Of a stretch of DNA of 64,000 nucleotides, positions 14,324 to 25,998 are shown piece after piece (the first letter of the stretch is position 1; each line of letters begins with the position of its first letter). The translations under genes and the position numbers were made by a program. The stretch lies in the NCBI RefSeq assembly GCF_018139145.2, contig NC_059500.1:55579580-55643579 (forward strand). Reading direction: 5' to 3'. The notes beneath the pieces were generated by a model, which worked only from the letters and a program-made list of their open reading frames with translations, ran no database searches and was not told the DNA's origin. Source of the DNA: Gymnogyps californianus (lineage: Eukaryota; Chordata; Aves; Accipitriformes; Cathartidae).

Positions 14324-16554
14324 CTGCCCTAACTCTTGGAAGTCTCTTTCAACCTACGTATGGCAGACGCTGCAAGAGGAACGAGTCACCTGCAAGAATG
14401 GGAAATTAAATGACAAGCTCTACGATAGTGTTCTGAGTATGTATTCGTAAAGACCTCAAGCTTCATAAGGCTATTACAGCGTCGCTATGTCAAACCACCA
14501 CTTACTATATATATCTGAAGACTGCAGCTTAGTAAAGTTACTAGAAACCGAACAGGTACATAAAGCAGTCAAGGCTGTGAAGAATTATGTCCCTCTGATT
14601 TTATATGCAATGTTCTGGCGCCTGAAACCACTACATTGTAAGTGACAGCTTTACTCTCCACCCCTCTAATTCAAGCCACAAGAGTAACATAAAAGATATC
14701 CAAACTTTCCCCTCTCAAAATACAAGGAGAAAGTAAAAAAAAAATTTGTAAATAATGTTTAACACTTCTACCCTCTAACCCCTCCATCATCCCTAAGAAA
14801 CCTCACTGGATCCTTTAAAGCCTCTGGGGAAGAAGCAGGTGAGATTAATACTGTATCATTAAGCTAATTATGAATACAAACAAGTCTAGAATGCTATTGG
14901 TATGCCTGGAAGCCTCTGTATTTACATGATTAGTGGATCTGAAGCTTTACCTTCATACTGCCTGCAGCAGACTGAAAGGTAAACTTTACAGTGTTGTTTT
15001 TTCTAGAAAAACATAACAGATCAACTAAATAAAATCAGTAACAATAAGCACATTTGTGGAAACTGTTCTTAGCTAGAAAAGTATGATTTCACTGCAGGAT
15101 TAGCACTCAAAGCAAAAGCAACTACAGGAGCTGAAAACAGCTGAGGAGGACAAATGAAGTATAGTTCTCTCTCCTCTCTGGTAGTACCAACTACAGTCCC
15201 ACTCCTTTTCCACTTCTGAACTATATTTAATACCTGAGCATGGGTCTCAGAAATCTAAAATTAAATATAGCAGTATTTCAAACATCTCATCTCTCCCTCT
15301 GGTTGAAAAGCCAGGCAATAATAAAACCAAAAGACTTTGGTGAAGTGTCCACAACATGCCAGCTCTGTTTCAAACACAGAGGACAAAGCAGTCACAGCAC
15401 TAAAGACAGTGAAATATAACTTAATTTCCAGGTTTTGCAGGACAGCACTGAAATAACAACATCACAGGAAGCACTTAAAAACCTTGCTGATCTATCTCCA
15501 ATCTTTTCTTTATTTTCTTTTTAACCAGTTAACTGCCACCAAAGTACCTAACTTTCACTAAAGCAAGTTACTGTCCTTGTCTGTAGGCCAACCAACACAG
15601 TGTGCTTTCCACATCATGAGGCTATTACTGTTTAACTCCAGGGATATTTCTCAGGCTACCAGATCCCCAAGACAGCGGATTTATCTCCAAAGACTCAGCC
15701 TCAATTTATTCATACACAAAATGTCTTGGTTATATTTTGCACCGACTTCCTAGTTATATAATTGGACCAAGGCACCTACTCTTTTATCTTATTCTCAGTG
15801 ACCTCGTGTCCACACTGCAGCTGAAGGGACTGAAACAAACAGGGAGAACATCTGCCATCCCAGCACACAGCCAAATGTATCAGTAACTTTTGTAGTTTCT
15901 GTATTTTAAGATTTCTGGGTAAATTTCCCCCAAATCTTCTGCTCAAAGTTTCATCTCCCAAGCTCTGGGAGACATTCACACAAAAACCCAACAAAAAGAC
16001 ACCCAAACCAAAATCCAGCAATGGGCCTTAGCTCCGTTTTGGTGGTTACCAGCTGGCTGCATCATCTCTACATCTCAGAAGCAACCTCTTCCAGCTGAGC
16101 TGCTCCCGCAGTGCTCCGCCTCGCTGGAGCTTGGCTGCCCGCAGGGTGCACCCACACGCACCCCCGTTCTCCCAAAGGCAGCACACCAGCTGTATGTAAC
16201 ACATTCACCTCACACGTCCTCCGGCTTTGCTACTGAGAAACTCAATGTTAGCATCTGCTATAGCAACCCTACAAAAAATCCAATTAACCTAAACCAAAAA
16301 TCCTTTAGGAGAATTCCCACTCTGTATTTCTAGCCAGGAATCATAAAACTACGATATTCAAAGAACTGTATTTTCAACAGCATTTTTTGAAAATAAAAGG
16401 CTACTTCACTGAAAAGCTAATGCTAAAATGCAGCACTTCAACGAAATACTGAAACACTTTTTAAGGAATAGCGTAAAAATAAGACAGGGTCCTGTCAGAG
16501 AAATCTGTATTTGAACATACACAGTGTTTGTTTATAGAACGTGTGCATAGCATG

Positions 16555-16650
16555 TATGTATCCATATATCCATGTATATATATCTCTATATCGATATAGG
16601 CACCCACACACAAGTACAGGTATGTGTAGATTATATATATTATATATATA
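16555..16650 (+). repeat. AT-rich TA/TATA low-complexity cluster
   Basis: Short TA and GTATATA runs (CATGTATATATATCTCTA, GATTATATATATTATATATA) alternate with a CACACACA word. It is probably a decayed dinucleotide repeat. Confidence 0.85.
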
Positions 16651-19299
16651 AAGCTAACTTTCAGTCCTCAGAAAACAAAAGCTATCCCCATATAACAGCC
16701 AAATTCCTACATAACTCAATTTCGACATCTCATCTGGTGTGAACTGCACTCATTCCTAGTGTAAACCCCAGCGCGCTCTGCAATGATATACTGTAATGTC
16801 ACATCGCAATCTGGATTTACTATAAAGGGCTGCTGACGAGTTTCAGAGCAGTAAACATTGCTGCGAGGTGTATTTCACACTGAGCTGGTTTTTATGAAGA
16901 ACACTTCACCGCCCAGCCACGGCACCCAGATGATGAATGGTGAAAGATGCATGACAAGCTTCATCATTGTTTGTAAATCTTAACTGTTCCTGCTCACTAA
17001 CTCTGCAGGCAATTTTCAAAGACAGCGGCCGACAGAAGGACAGCACAGCTTTCCTGAAGGTTATTCAACTTGTACTTGGCCTAAGCTATGCCTGCGAGGA
17101 GCACTGGAAATAAACTCATTGGTTACACTGAAGCATAGAATTAAAAATGTTTGACGGGCAGGCATGCTAATCGTTGCTAAATTAAGAAAGCCCATTAAGT
17201 AGCCTTGGTATCCGTCCCCTACCCTACCCCGCAGGGCTACATACATCATGCACGGGCAACGTACCCTCGTATTATTTACACATGCAATATAAATATGCAT
17301 ATTTATAAAATGGGTGGAATGAATGATGGGCTGTCTGCTCACACACCACGATTCCCCTGTATCTTCTGTGGTTACACACAGTGCTTGACCGCCCCCAGCT
17401 CCTTTGCCCACTGCTTGTAGGAAAGCTACTTCTGTTCTCTTCTGTCAGAAGTTTATCCTTGCGACAGGGTGTAACACACAGAGAAAGGAAACTACTCATG
17501 GCATGCAAGCACGGCAGTGGGGAGAGATGTTACCCTTCTTTGTTTTCCCTGAGATCGTTCTGGTCTGGGAGCAGCACCACGGACTGCAACAACCTCCTGC
17601 AGAAAGTCACAATTCGGCTTATCGCCTTCCTGCTAGAGGCGAAGCCAGTCTACACCGCTCTACACTACAGAGCCTTAGTAATTCTGACTTTTCTCTTTTC
17701 TTCTCTTTAGAGACCAGTAGCAAATGCTTCTTTTGCTAGAGTTTCTCACAATCTGTAGAGGGTTGCTTTATAAACAGAAGCAGCTGCAGAAGAATTAGCT
17801 CAGCTGGAGACTCTCACCTGAGCTGCAAAGCTGGTGTGAACTGCAAGACGCTCTACGCAGACCCTCATGCACAGGGAAGATTACAGCTGAATATGGACTG
17901 AGTTCTCTCTTCTCTTAACCAGTCAAGTTACGAGGATGCAACTGCACATTAAAGCAAAGCAAAGAGGCGAGCAGTGTCACTGTTCGTTACAATTACAAAT
18001 CATGCTTGGGTAAGCACACTGTTATTGCTGCTGTCCTGACAAGATGTCTTCATTTGTTTTACCAGTTTATGGCGAAGTTTGTTTACTATTAATGATTTCT
18101 ATCAATTTCTGCTTGCAGTGGCAAAAAATTCTGTATCCAGAGGTAATAAAACCAGAGTGTCAAAGCCACACTGGGTGTAAAAGGAAGCAGCTCAACTGAC
18201 GGTGTGGATTTTTTCAGTGAAGTATCCAACATCCTTTAAAGTGTGATGAAAAATCCCACACAGCGTCATCAGCTATAGTAACATCCTCCATCCCACACAA
18301 AGAGCAGTTCAAACAGGCAGAAAATAAGTCCAGGGGTGCAGTGGGTATAAACCACTGGTCTCTGACATGTGGCTCTAAAATGCTCCTAACTGCAAGAGAG
18401 ACTGAAAAGAAACCTCCCTCTGTTAGAGAACGTACAGGAAAAGAGGGAAGGTGTCCAGGGAAAGCAGAGCCATTACTTATCCCAGGACAGCACCCCAGCA
18501 GGGTCTTGCAGAGAGACGCTGATGCCTGGCGTGGGACCCAGAGCTGCCATGTGTGCTCTGCAGCATGCTGTCAAGGTGGCATCACTGGCTCTGGTGCCTG
18601 CTCTCTGCTGCACCCTCAGCAAGGGCCAGCAAGAGTGAAGGGAGCGCACCAAGACCAGTCATTTTCAGACTAGGATTGATGGGACACCGGGAACTTCTTT
18701 TCATAGAAGAAAACTCAAAAAAGTAGAGAACTTGGCAGTAAGTTTAAATTTATTGCTTTGGATCTGCACCTGCCATGGCCCACCATATCGCTGATTTGAT
18801 TTTCCTCAGAATAGAAGGACTTTCCTTAAACCGCTGTTTCACCAACCCAATGCCTGCAACGTTTACCAAAATGCAGGCTTGAATTTAAAAACCCTGCACC
18901 CTTTGATCCACACAAAATATTACAGAATGGATGAACACATCCCGTGAAAAAAGCCCTTTCTTTGACTGACTCAGCGACTGTCTGGGCTGACCCCCTTCTG
19001 GGTGGATGTGGTTTTGCTGGTGTGAGTGGATGGGGTCCCACTGGCATCTCCTGTGGGTTCAGGCTGTCCCACTCTCTCTTGCTAGGGTGCCGACAAATGA
19101 AAGCATTCACACATAGTTTTCATGAGAGCTTAGCATTCCTCCTAGAGGATGCTAAGGCCTCAGTCCAGAAATATCTGCATTTCTACAAAAAGAGATTTGG
19201 TGGGAAACCATCAAAAATACAGCTTGTTCAGCTGCTCCTGCGGCAGGACCAGCAGCTTCCCCCCGAGCAAACAGCAAGGGCTCATCAGCTGCCCTGGCA

Positions 19300-19340
19300 T
19301 GAATCAGCAAAACTCGTGAATCAGCAAAACTCATGAATCA
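19300..19340 (+). repeat. 17-bp tandem repeat, 2.4 units
   Basis: TGAATCAGCAAAACTCG and TGAATCAGCAAAACTCA are adjacent and followed by TGAATCA. This is a small local duplication in intron 4. Confidence 0.9.
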
Positions 19341-21227
19341 AACCTGTAATTCTGCAACTGTCCAATGAAAAGTTGCTTTGCTGCACATATTGTTTTATTT
19401 CTGTGTGGTTTTGAGTGAGCATAACATAAAGGTTGCATTTAGAGAAGAAACTACTAAAATGAGCTTTTTAATCAGGAATAAACTGAAGCAGAATGGGATG
19501 TAAGCAAATGCTTACATTAATTTCTTTTCAGGAATTCCCTTCAGACTTTATAAAGTTATTTTAATATTGGTCATATCTTCACCAATCCAACCTCACTTAG
19601 AACACAGACCTACAAAAAGGCTTCAATACACAGAAAAATGAGTTACCAGAGCTTATATTGAATATGCCTCACATTCGCAAATGTATTTTGATAGCTGCTA
19701 TTACAGCTAATGAAATGATGAAGTACGAATAAGAACGTCACAAATCGGGGTTAGTAACTTGCTTGGTTTAAAAGATAAAAAAATCCCTAAGCCCAACAAC
19801 TCTCTAGTCAGCTAAGCCCAAAACTCAACTCTTTATTGAAAATGAAAATGACATGTTAAAAGGGCATCCGCCCGAAGAGGTCTGTAAAATGTTGCAATGC
19901 ACATACACAACCAGCAATGTAAACCAAGGCTTGCAGAAGTGCAGTATAAAATCTGCTCACCACCCTTGTAATGAGCGCCTAAGGGAAGCCGCACACAGCA
20001 CAGCCATCAGGGACCATAAGCAGCAGCAATGAGAATGCACAAAAAAAGATAAAACAGTTGTGCAAAGATCAAGTGACCCACTTGAACTGACCGTTCAAAA
20101 TCTGCAGATTTAGATGATTACCCCTTCCTTTCTTCTTTTGAGTTACTTCAAAATTTACTTCTAGAAGTTTGATGTAAGATGGATAGCTAGTGGAAAATAC
20201 AGTCTCAAGCTTTCAGCAAACACTGCTTGCTCTTTCAGCACTAAGGATAGCATACTCTTGAACAGAGGCCACTTCTTAAGCAAAAGATGCACAGATAGAC
20301 ACACACACAAAACAGACAAGCTAAATATTGCTGAACTGTATCAGTTCTAGGAGCAAAATGTTATCCTCCCCACATACTCTGCTGCTGAAACCCCTCCAAA
20401 TTCAAGACATATTTCTGCTGATGCTCTACTGAAGAGGTACATAGAAAAGAGGTAGAAGTGGTATCTCTCATACTTGACAACACCCGGACTCCTTGCGACT
20501 GAAATAGCTACTCTTTAGCTTACGCAGACTGTTTCTAGCCTGCTGATGGAGGAGAATTTGGGCTATTTTCTACTGTTGTGCCCCACTTCCTAAGTGCTTT
20601 ATTAGCATAGCTCTGTCAGTGCATCTTCTCAGCTGCCTGCAAATAAAGAGTAGACAGATGCAAGGCTTTTTTCTCCTCGTTGGGGTAATTTCTTAGCCAT
20701 ACCAAACCAGCCTGCTTTGTTGCAGTGCCGTCTGTGTAACCTGAATCCTTGCAGAAAGCAGTTCAGGTTCAAGGACAGGGTCTCAAAGACCTTTTGCATA
20801 CCAGCACTCCTTGACCTCTCTGATCCTATAGCCAGGTGCCACCTGTGGCTCTGGAGTGCTACTCTTACCTTGCATGGCATTTCAAGGGCACACATTCATG
20901 CAAAAACACTGTATGTAGGAAATCTGAAAAAAGGGGCACAACTTTGGCGCACAGTAACCTGGTCTGAAAGAAACATCCGACCTCTCATGCGTGTTTCTGG
21001 CGCACACGGCATTCCTTGCATTCCAGCGACGCTTTTGCGAGAACGAAACTTTTTGTCTGAAGCAGGGAGACTGTTTCCAATGTGCCCTTGATTGTGAAAC
21101 CACTGGAAGAGGCTCTTTACAGAGCTGCTCCAGTTTGGGCAGTCTTCTCCAATGGCTCAGCACTGTTTTCCACACAGCATCCAAGCCGAGAGACGCAAGG
21201 GTGAGTCTTTAAATGCAGACTCTGGAA

Positions 21228-21310
21228 ATGTCTGTGCCACCTTGATTTCCACAACCATAAAATGGGGGATACCAGTTATTTAACTTCTAGAAAGGACTGT
21301 GAAAAAGTGT
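21228..21310 (+). mobile_element. Possible MIR/L2-like SINE tail
   Basis: TCTGTGCCACCTTGATTTCC followed by ACCATAAAATGGGGGATACC resembles the MIR/L2 3' tail (CTCAGTTTCCTCATCTGTAAAATGGGGATAATA). Only the last part is recognisable, so the call is weaker than the copies in intron 3. Confidence 0.55.
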
Positions 21311-23049
21311 TTTGAAAGTGTTGGAAGCTGTTCTGCTGACAAAAAACCTGTTACCAGAAATGTTCTCCTTCATAAAATGGTGTTTGCTGATTTACACAAA
21401 ACTGTTGACCTTTTCTGTATCAAAATGAACCCTTTATATCAGTTTTTCTTATTTGTGTTTGGGAGGAGTTTCAGGCTCCTGCTTTACATTCAAGCTGCAA
21501 ATGCAGCACTGTTCCAGTGCTTCATTACTTGTGTTTCCAACTATCCTGACGCTTAAGACAGGAAAATAAAAATTCAAATCCATTCAGCAGCCAGAGCAAC
21601 ATCTTAAAGGCAAGCCATCTCCTTCACCACGGGCACAGACACACAGAATAATTATCTCAACATCTCACATAATAATGACAAAGAGGAGTTTTTATTCCAT
21701 GCCAACGTTAAGACAAAGTAACTGCTTTAAAACCAAAGGTGTCTCCAAATACAGGGATGTTTCTCCTTTGCATCCTTCTATTTAAATGTTAAATTTTTCT
21801 GCCACTGTCCCTAACCCAGAAAACACTCCCATACACATAAGCAAATGCTCAACTTTTACTCAGTGGAAACAGGACCCAGAGTGAGGCACCCAGTCCTGAT
21901 CCAAGCATGTGCTTTCTTGCTCTCTCAAACCAAGGTCTTGTACAGGTATTTCACAAATCTAAGTGCAGGAGGGGCTGATTCAAAATCAGTGGAAGGTGCT
22001 GTCCAATTCTGGGCAGTGATCCAATCCTGAAAAAGCCCCACTTCAAAAAAAAAAAAAAAAAAAAGCAACCATCCCACAGAAATCAATGGGAATAAGGCAC
22101 TTGGCTTTTGGAGATGAAATACCCTGTTGTGGCCCATTCTAATTCCTCCACTTCTTGTACAAGCATTTCTCAGCTTGGCTTCTTCCAAAAGAAAGACACA
22201 TTTTAAAGTATGCTTTGCATGCACAGGGCTTGATAACAACCTCTCATACATCTTTTTCTCTCATTGCTCTTGCAGAAAAAAGGAGAGGAAAAATCTTCTG
22301 AAAGTACGGAGTACAAAATCTGTCTCCTATCTAGAAATTATTATATAAAACTTACAACCTGGTGATCTAAGAGAGCCCTCTAAAAACATCCTTTTGCCAT
22401 TTGTCACTGGTTTATCTTCTTTTTCTCCCCATTTTTTCCAGTTTCAGCTGGAAGGGCAGCAGCTGTGCTTAGTTGGAAGCAAAACCATTTTACTTAGAAC
22501 CACTTCAAATTGCAAGGAGGTTGACTGATGGTGTGTTGCCATTCAGAAAATGTCAGCCCATTACTATATGCAACACACTGTAACATGGTATGGCCTCACG
22601 TACAAATGTCAGAAGCTTTCCGAGAACTTCGCATCATTCATAAAAACAAAGAAAGTGTAAATCAGCGATCTGCTAGCTCATCTCTCCTCCCTTTCAATAC
22701 AACTGGTCTAAGCAGGCAGTTAACTTAGCAGAACAAAATTAATGAAATAGTCTGACTAAAATACTAACGGAGATAATACATGAACTGGCAAAACCTCTAT
22801 AAAGCTGAAGTTACAACTGAAGAGTGGGTAATAAACTGTATGGGTTGTGAGACCATCTCAGATTTGTGCTTGGGAATTTAATAACCATTTTTGTTAAAGA
22901 TACACATTTCCGATGTTTTGAAAATTTGGCTGCAAAATGAGTTGTTTATTTTGACCTGTTGTTCTTCTATATGCACTGTTACCTTCCTGTACAATCTCTG
23001 GATTAATAATACATAAGTCTTCACATAGATCTGAAAAAAATTAGTTATG

Positions 23050-23153
23050 GGCTGGCTGCAGGAGTTATTAGGTGAAGTTTTACAGTCTGCATCATACAGC
23101 AAGTAAGATTAGATGATCCTAATGTTCCCTTCTGGACCCAAAATCTATGAACA
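23050..23153 (+). mobile_element. Ancient CR1-type LINE 3' tail
   Basis: The sequence TTAGGTGAAGTTTTACAGTC, then GATTAGATGATCCTAATG, then TTCCCTTCTGGACCC and the terminal AAAATCTATGAA match the widespread amniote CR1 3' end (GACTAGATGATC...GGTCCCTTCTGGCC...ATCTATGAA) in order and spacing. Only about 100 bases survive. It is in plus orientation, antisense to DMRT1, within intron 4. Confidence 0.8.
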
Positions 23154-25835
23154 TGTATTCTTAGAAAGAAAACAAGTCTCTGAGCATGGTTACCACTTCA
23201 GCCACAGAAAAGGAAGGAGTAAAATATGATTTGTTTATTTAAAACATGCGCTAGAGTTGTCTTCAGCAAGTAGCGACCACTAACCCTGCAGAAACATGTC
23301 ACCAGGCTTCATACAAAGCAGTCAGGCATTGTACAGAAAGTTCAGCCCAACAATCAATGGAGAAACACATAAGAATGTGTCTTTTGTATGAGGCAGCACT
23401 TGCAGCACGGGTAGTCAGTACTTGGGGGGAATGGACCACCCTCTTTAATAAGCAGGATCCACTGCTCACAGCCTGCTGGCTGACTCAGCACTCGCACAGA
23501 TGACAATAAAGAGGCAAAAAAACTCAAACCCTCTGAGGACTTTGAAAAGCACCAGAAGAAAAACGTCATGGGCGTGTAAATCATCGACTAACAGCCTGAG
23601 AATATTATTTTGTCTGTAGATGGAAAAAGTAAAAGCAGTCATCTCCTCCAAGAACATGCATAACGAAAAAGAAGATGCTTCTAAGAAGCCCATTAAATGG
23701 GTACGGTCCAGCTCACATGTTCAAGTTTCTCACAAAAATATTGGTGCCTCTTTCACCCACTAGCTCCCTGCTATGGAAAAACACTTCTTCAGAGTCTGGA
23801 AAATGCTGTTTGATCTCAGTAAATTACATCTCACTGCTTGTCGGTTTCTGATTGATGGTGCAACTTAGGGAACAATATCTGTGTGTGGAATACTGTTTGG
23901 AGAAGCAGTCAGGGATTATTGAAAATACAGTATTTATGCAGTTTAAAAATCAGTGGCACATTACGCACAACTTTTTTCTAGAGTGATGAAAAATTACTGA
24001 AGTACATTTGGGAACAAAGGGTATAAGGTCTTTTGTCTATTTGTAAGAACACTCGACTGGTAAGACTTCTTAGTGAGTTAGTAGTGATGGATGCAAGAAA
24101 AAGTGTCAACCGCAGTTGAGCATAAAGCCAACTGCTTCTCTGACCAATGGGCAGAAAGGAAGACGTCACTGTTCAATGGTGGTCAGAAAAGAGGGAAGAA
24201 AATAAAATTGAAGAAAAGAGAAGGAAAATGAACCAAGGATCACTGATTTCTCTAAGCCATTTAAAACTACTGGAGAAGGACGAAAAGGCTAAGGTTTCAT
24301 CACACCACGTGTTGTTTATTCATCTATCTGATACGTCACAGTTAGCTGGAAGACTTTCAGAAAACAGCCACTCCGAAAGAGCAGCCATCTCCTCAGTATA
24401 AATCATTCTGGAGTTACTGAATTCAAGGGCTCAGTGCTGATTTACACCAGCCACAGGTATGACTTTATACACACCTCACCTTCCAAAACTTCATTTGAGT
24501 CCTTAAGGTCCTGTCATGACACAACCACTGTATTTTTTAGCACAACACAAATGCAACCAGACACCAGGACATCAGCCACAGAAAGGCCATGACTGAAAAC
24601 AATTATGGAACCTACGCAACATACATCCTTCCATCAGATATAAAGAGGAGAAGATTAATTTCAATGTATAAGTGCATCAGAGAAGCAAATGAGGATGGAT
24701 GCTGTTGCCAGTGGTGTGACTCTGTGCAAAAAAAAAAAAAAAAAACCCACACAAAAATTTGGCAGGTGTAAAGTAAACAAAAAGAAATACTTCCCACAGA
24801 TGACACAAAATTAAACTGCCAAATTCATTGATTGCTACAGAGAGACAAAAAGTGTGAGAAGCTTCTGGAAGGGTTAGGTCAATTCACGGAGTGCAGGTCT
24901 GCTGCTGGTAACTGAAATGATGGTTCAGAAGCAATCAACAGCTCAGGACACCTTTGAATGCTGTAGGAGTGTGAGGATTTTGGACATACGAAGTAGGGTC
25001 ACCCTACTCTTTCTCTGTTTCTCTTCTTCTTTCTCTGGCATCAGTTACTGTCCCGTTCCAGGGACAGGGAAGCAGCTCAGTGGAGTGGGTCTACTCCAGC
25101 AGGGCCATGTCAATGTCTGTGTGTGCACTCTACCTGCTACTGGAGCAAGAGAGCAAGGAAGCGAGAGAAACATTGTCAAAACCACAGGGTAAATTGACTA
25201 ACACTTCCCTGGAAATGACTGCAGATTATAGCAATCCTTAGGACAGCCCAGAAACACTGGATACGAGAAGAAAAATTTATCTGCAGTAGTTTTAAATTAA
25301 GTAACATGCTGTGATGAGTTTGAAAGCAAACAAGGAAGCAAGTCTGCAAAGGGCTTCATGACATGGTTGGGATGCAGAAATAGTTCCCACACATGGTTCA
25401 GAAAGAAGAGGACGGCAAAGGCTCAGTGGGAGGCCTGTGGAAAAAATCACAGACAGCATGTCTGAGAAGGAAAGAAAGAAAAGATAATTCTGTGGTTGGG
25501 GCAAAGATAATTCTTTGTTGCTGTGAGGAAGCCAGGTGGTGAGCACCAAAGATGGCACCTCAAGTGACTCTTTGTACAACTTAAGAGACATACATAGGAG
25601 CAGAAAGGTACGACTAACTGCGCTCCTGAACCACGACACTTGTGAAGTACAAGTTTGCACTACTGTACGGTAACAGCCCTACGTTGCCACCGCACTACAA
25701 GCCTTCCAGAAAACAGCCACCATCTTGTAAACACCTACTTTCTGATGCCTAGCTTCCTTCTCAGCAGCAACCCACACCTCCTGGGTGCCTGCCCCAAGGC
25801 AAGGCGGTCCCAGATGCCCCCACGGGTGCACTTAC

Positions 25836-25998
25836 CTCTCGCTTTTGACTCCGCGTAGGAGGGGATGTCCTCAGAGGTCAGGATTTGGGGGAGGCACGTG
25901 GGAGCACCAACCCCCTGTCCCAGGTAGGAAGCAGGTGGGTAGTATGAGCACATGCGGTACTGGGAGCTGACGGCGTGGCGGCTCTCCATGCCCTTCAC
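25836..25998 (-). CDS. DMRT1: DMRT1 coding exon 4
   Basis: The acceptor TTTCTGACAG (AG at 25999-26000) is followed by GTG-AAG-GGC-ATG-GAG, read as [20 protein letters not shown]. The exon continues with [20 protein letters not shown] and [14 protein letters not shown], all characteristic of avian DMRT1. The donor is an ideal AGAG|GTAAGT (intron starts 25835) in phase 1, so the next exon should open by completing a G-TN valine codon, as in the known VFSPPSS start of the last DMRT1 exon. It is 163 nt, or 54 codons plus one base (about residues 252-305). The first residue is Val (GTG), where I recall Met in relatives; the change makes the exon start look like a splice donor. The following exon is not in the window. 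Confidence 0.96.

Larger units (their letters stand above)
1..25835 (-). other. DMRT1: DMRT1 intron 4, open at the left edge (over 25.8 kb)
   Basis: This begins with the ideal donor GTAAGT at 25835 and has no convincing acceptor and final exon before position 1. It holds one LTR copy (13764-14323), a CR1 fragment (7621-8012), a CR1 3' tail (23050-23153), a MIR-like tail (21228-21310), an AT microsatellite region (16555-16650), an AAAT repeat (10612-10641), and a GC-rich patch with an 11-bp hairpin (10060-10360). The remaining sequence looks unique and noncoding; short frames on both strands show no homology I recognise. Confidence 0.8.

Noticed and set aside
22037..22064. A long A run that might mark a processed pseudogene or SINE tail
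   Set aside because: No upstream coding-like sequence or flanking duplication was seen; it looks like a plain homopolymer. The same holds for the A run at 24728-24745.
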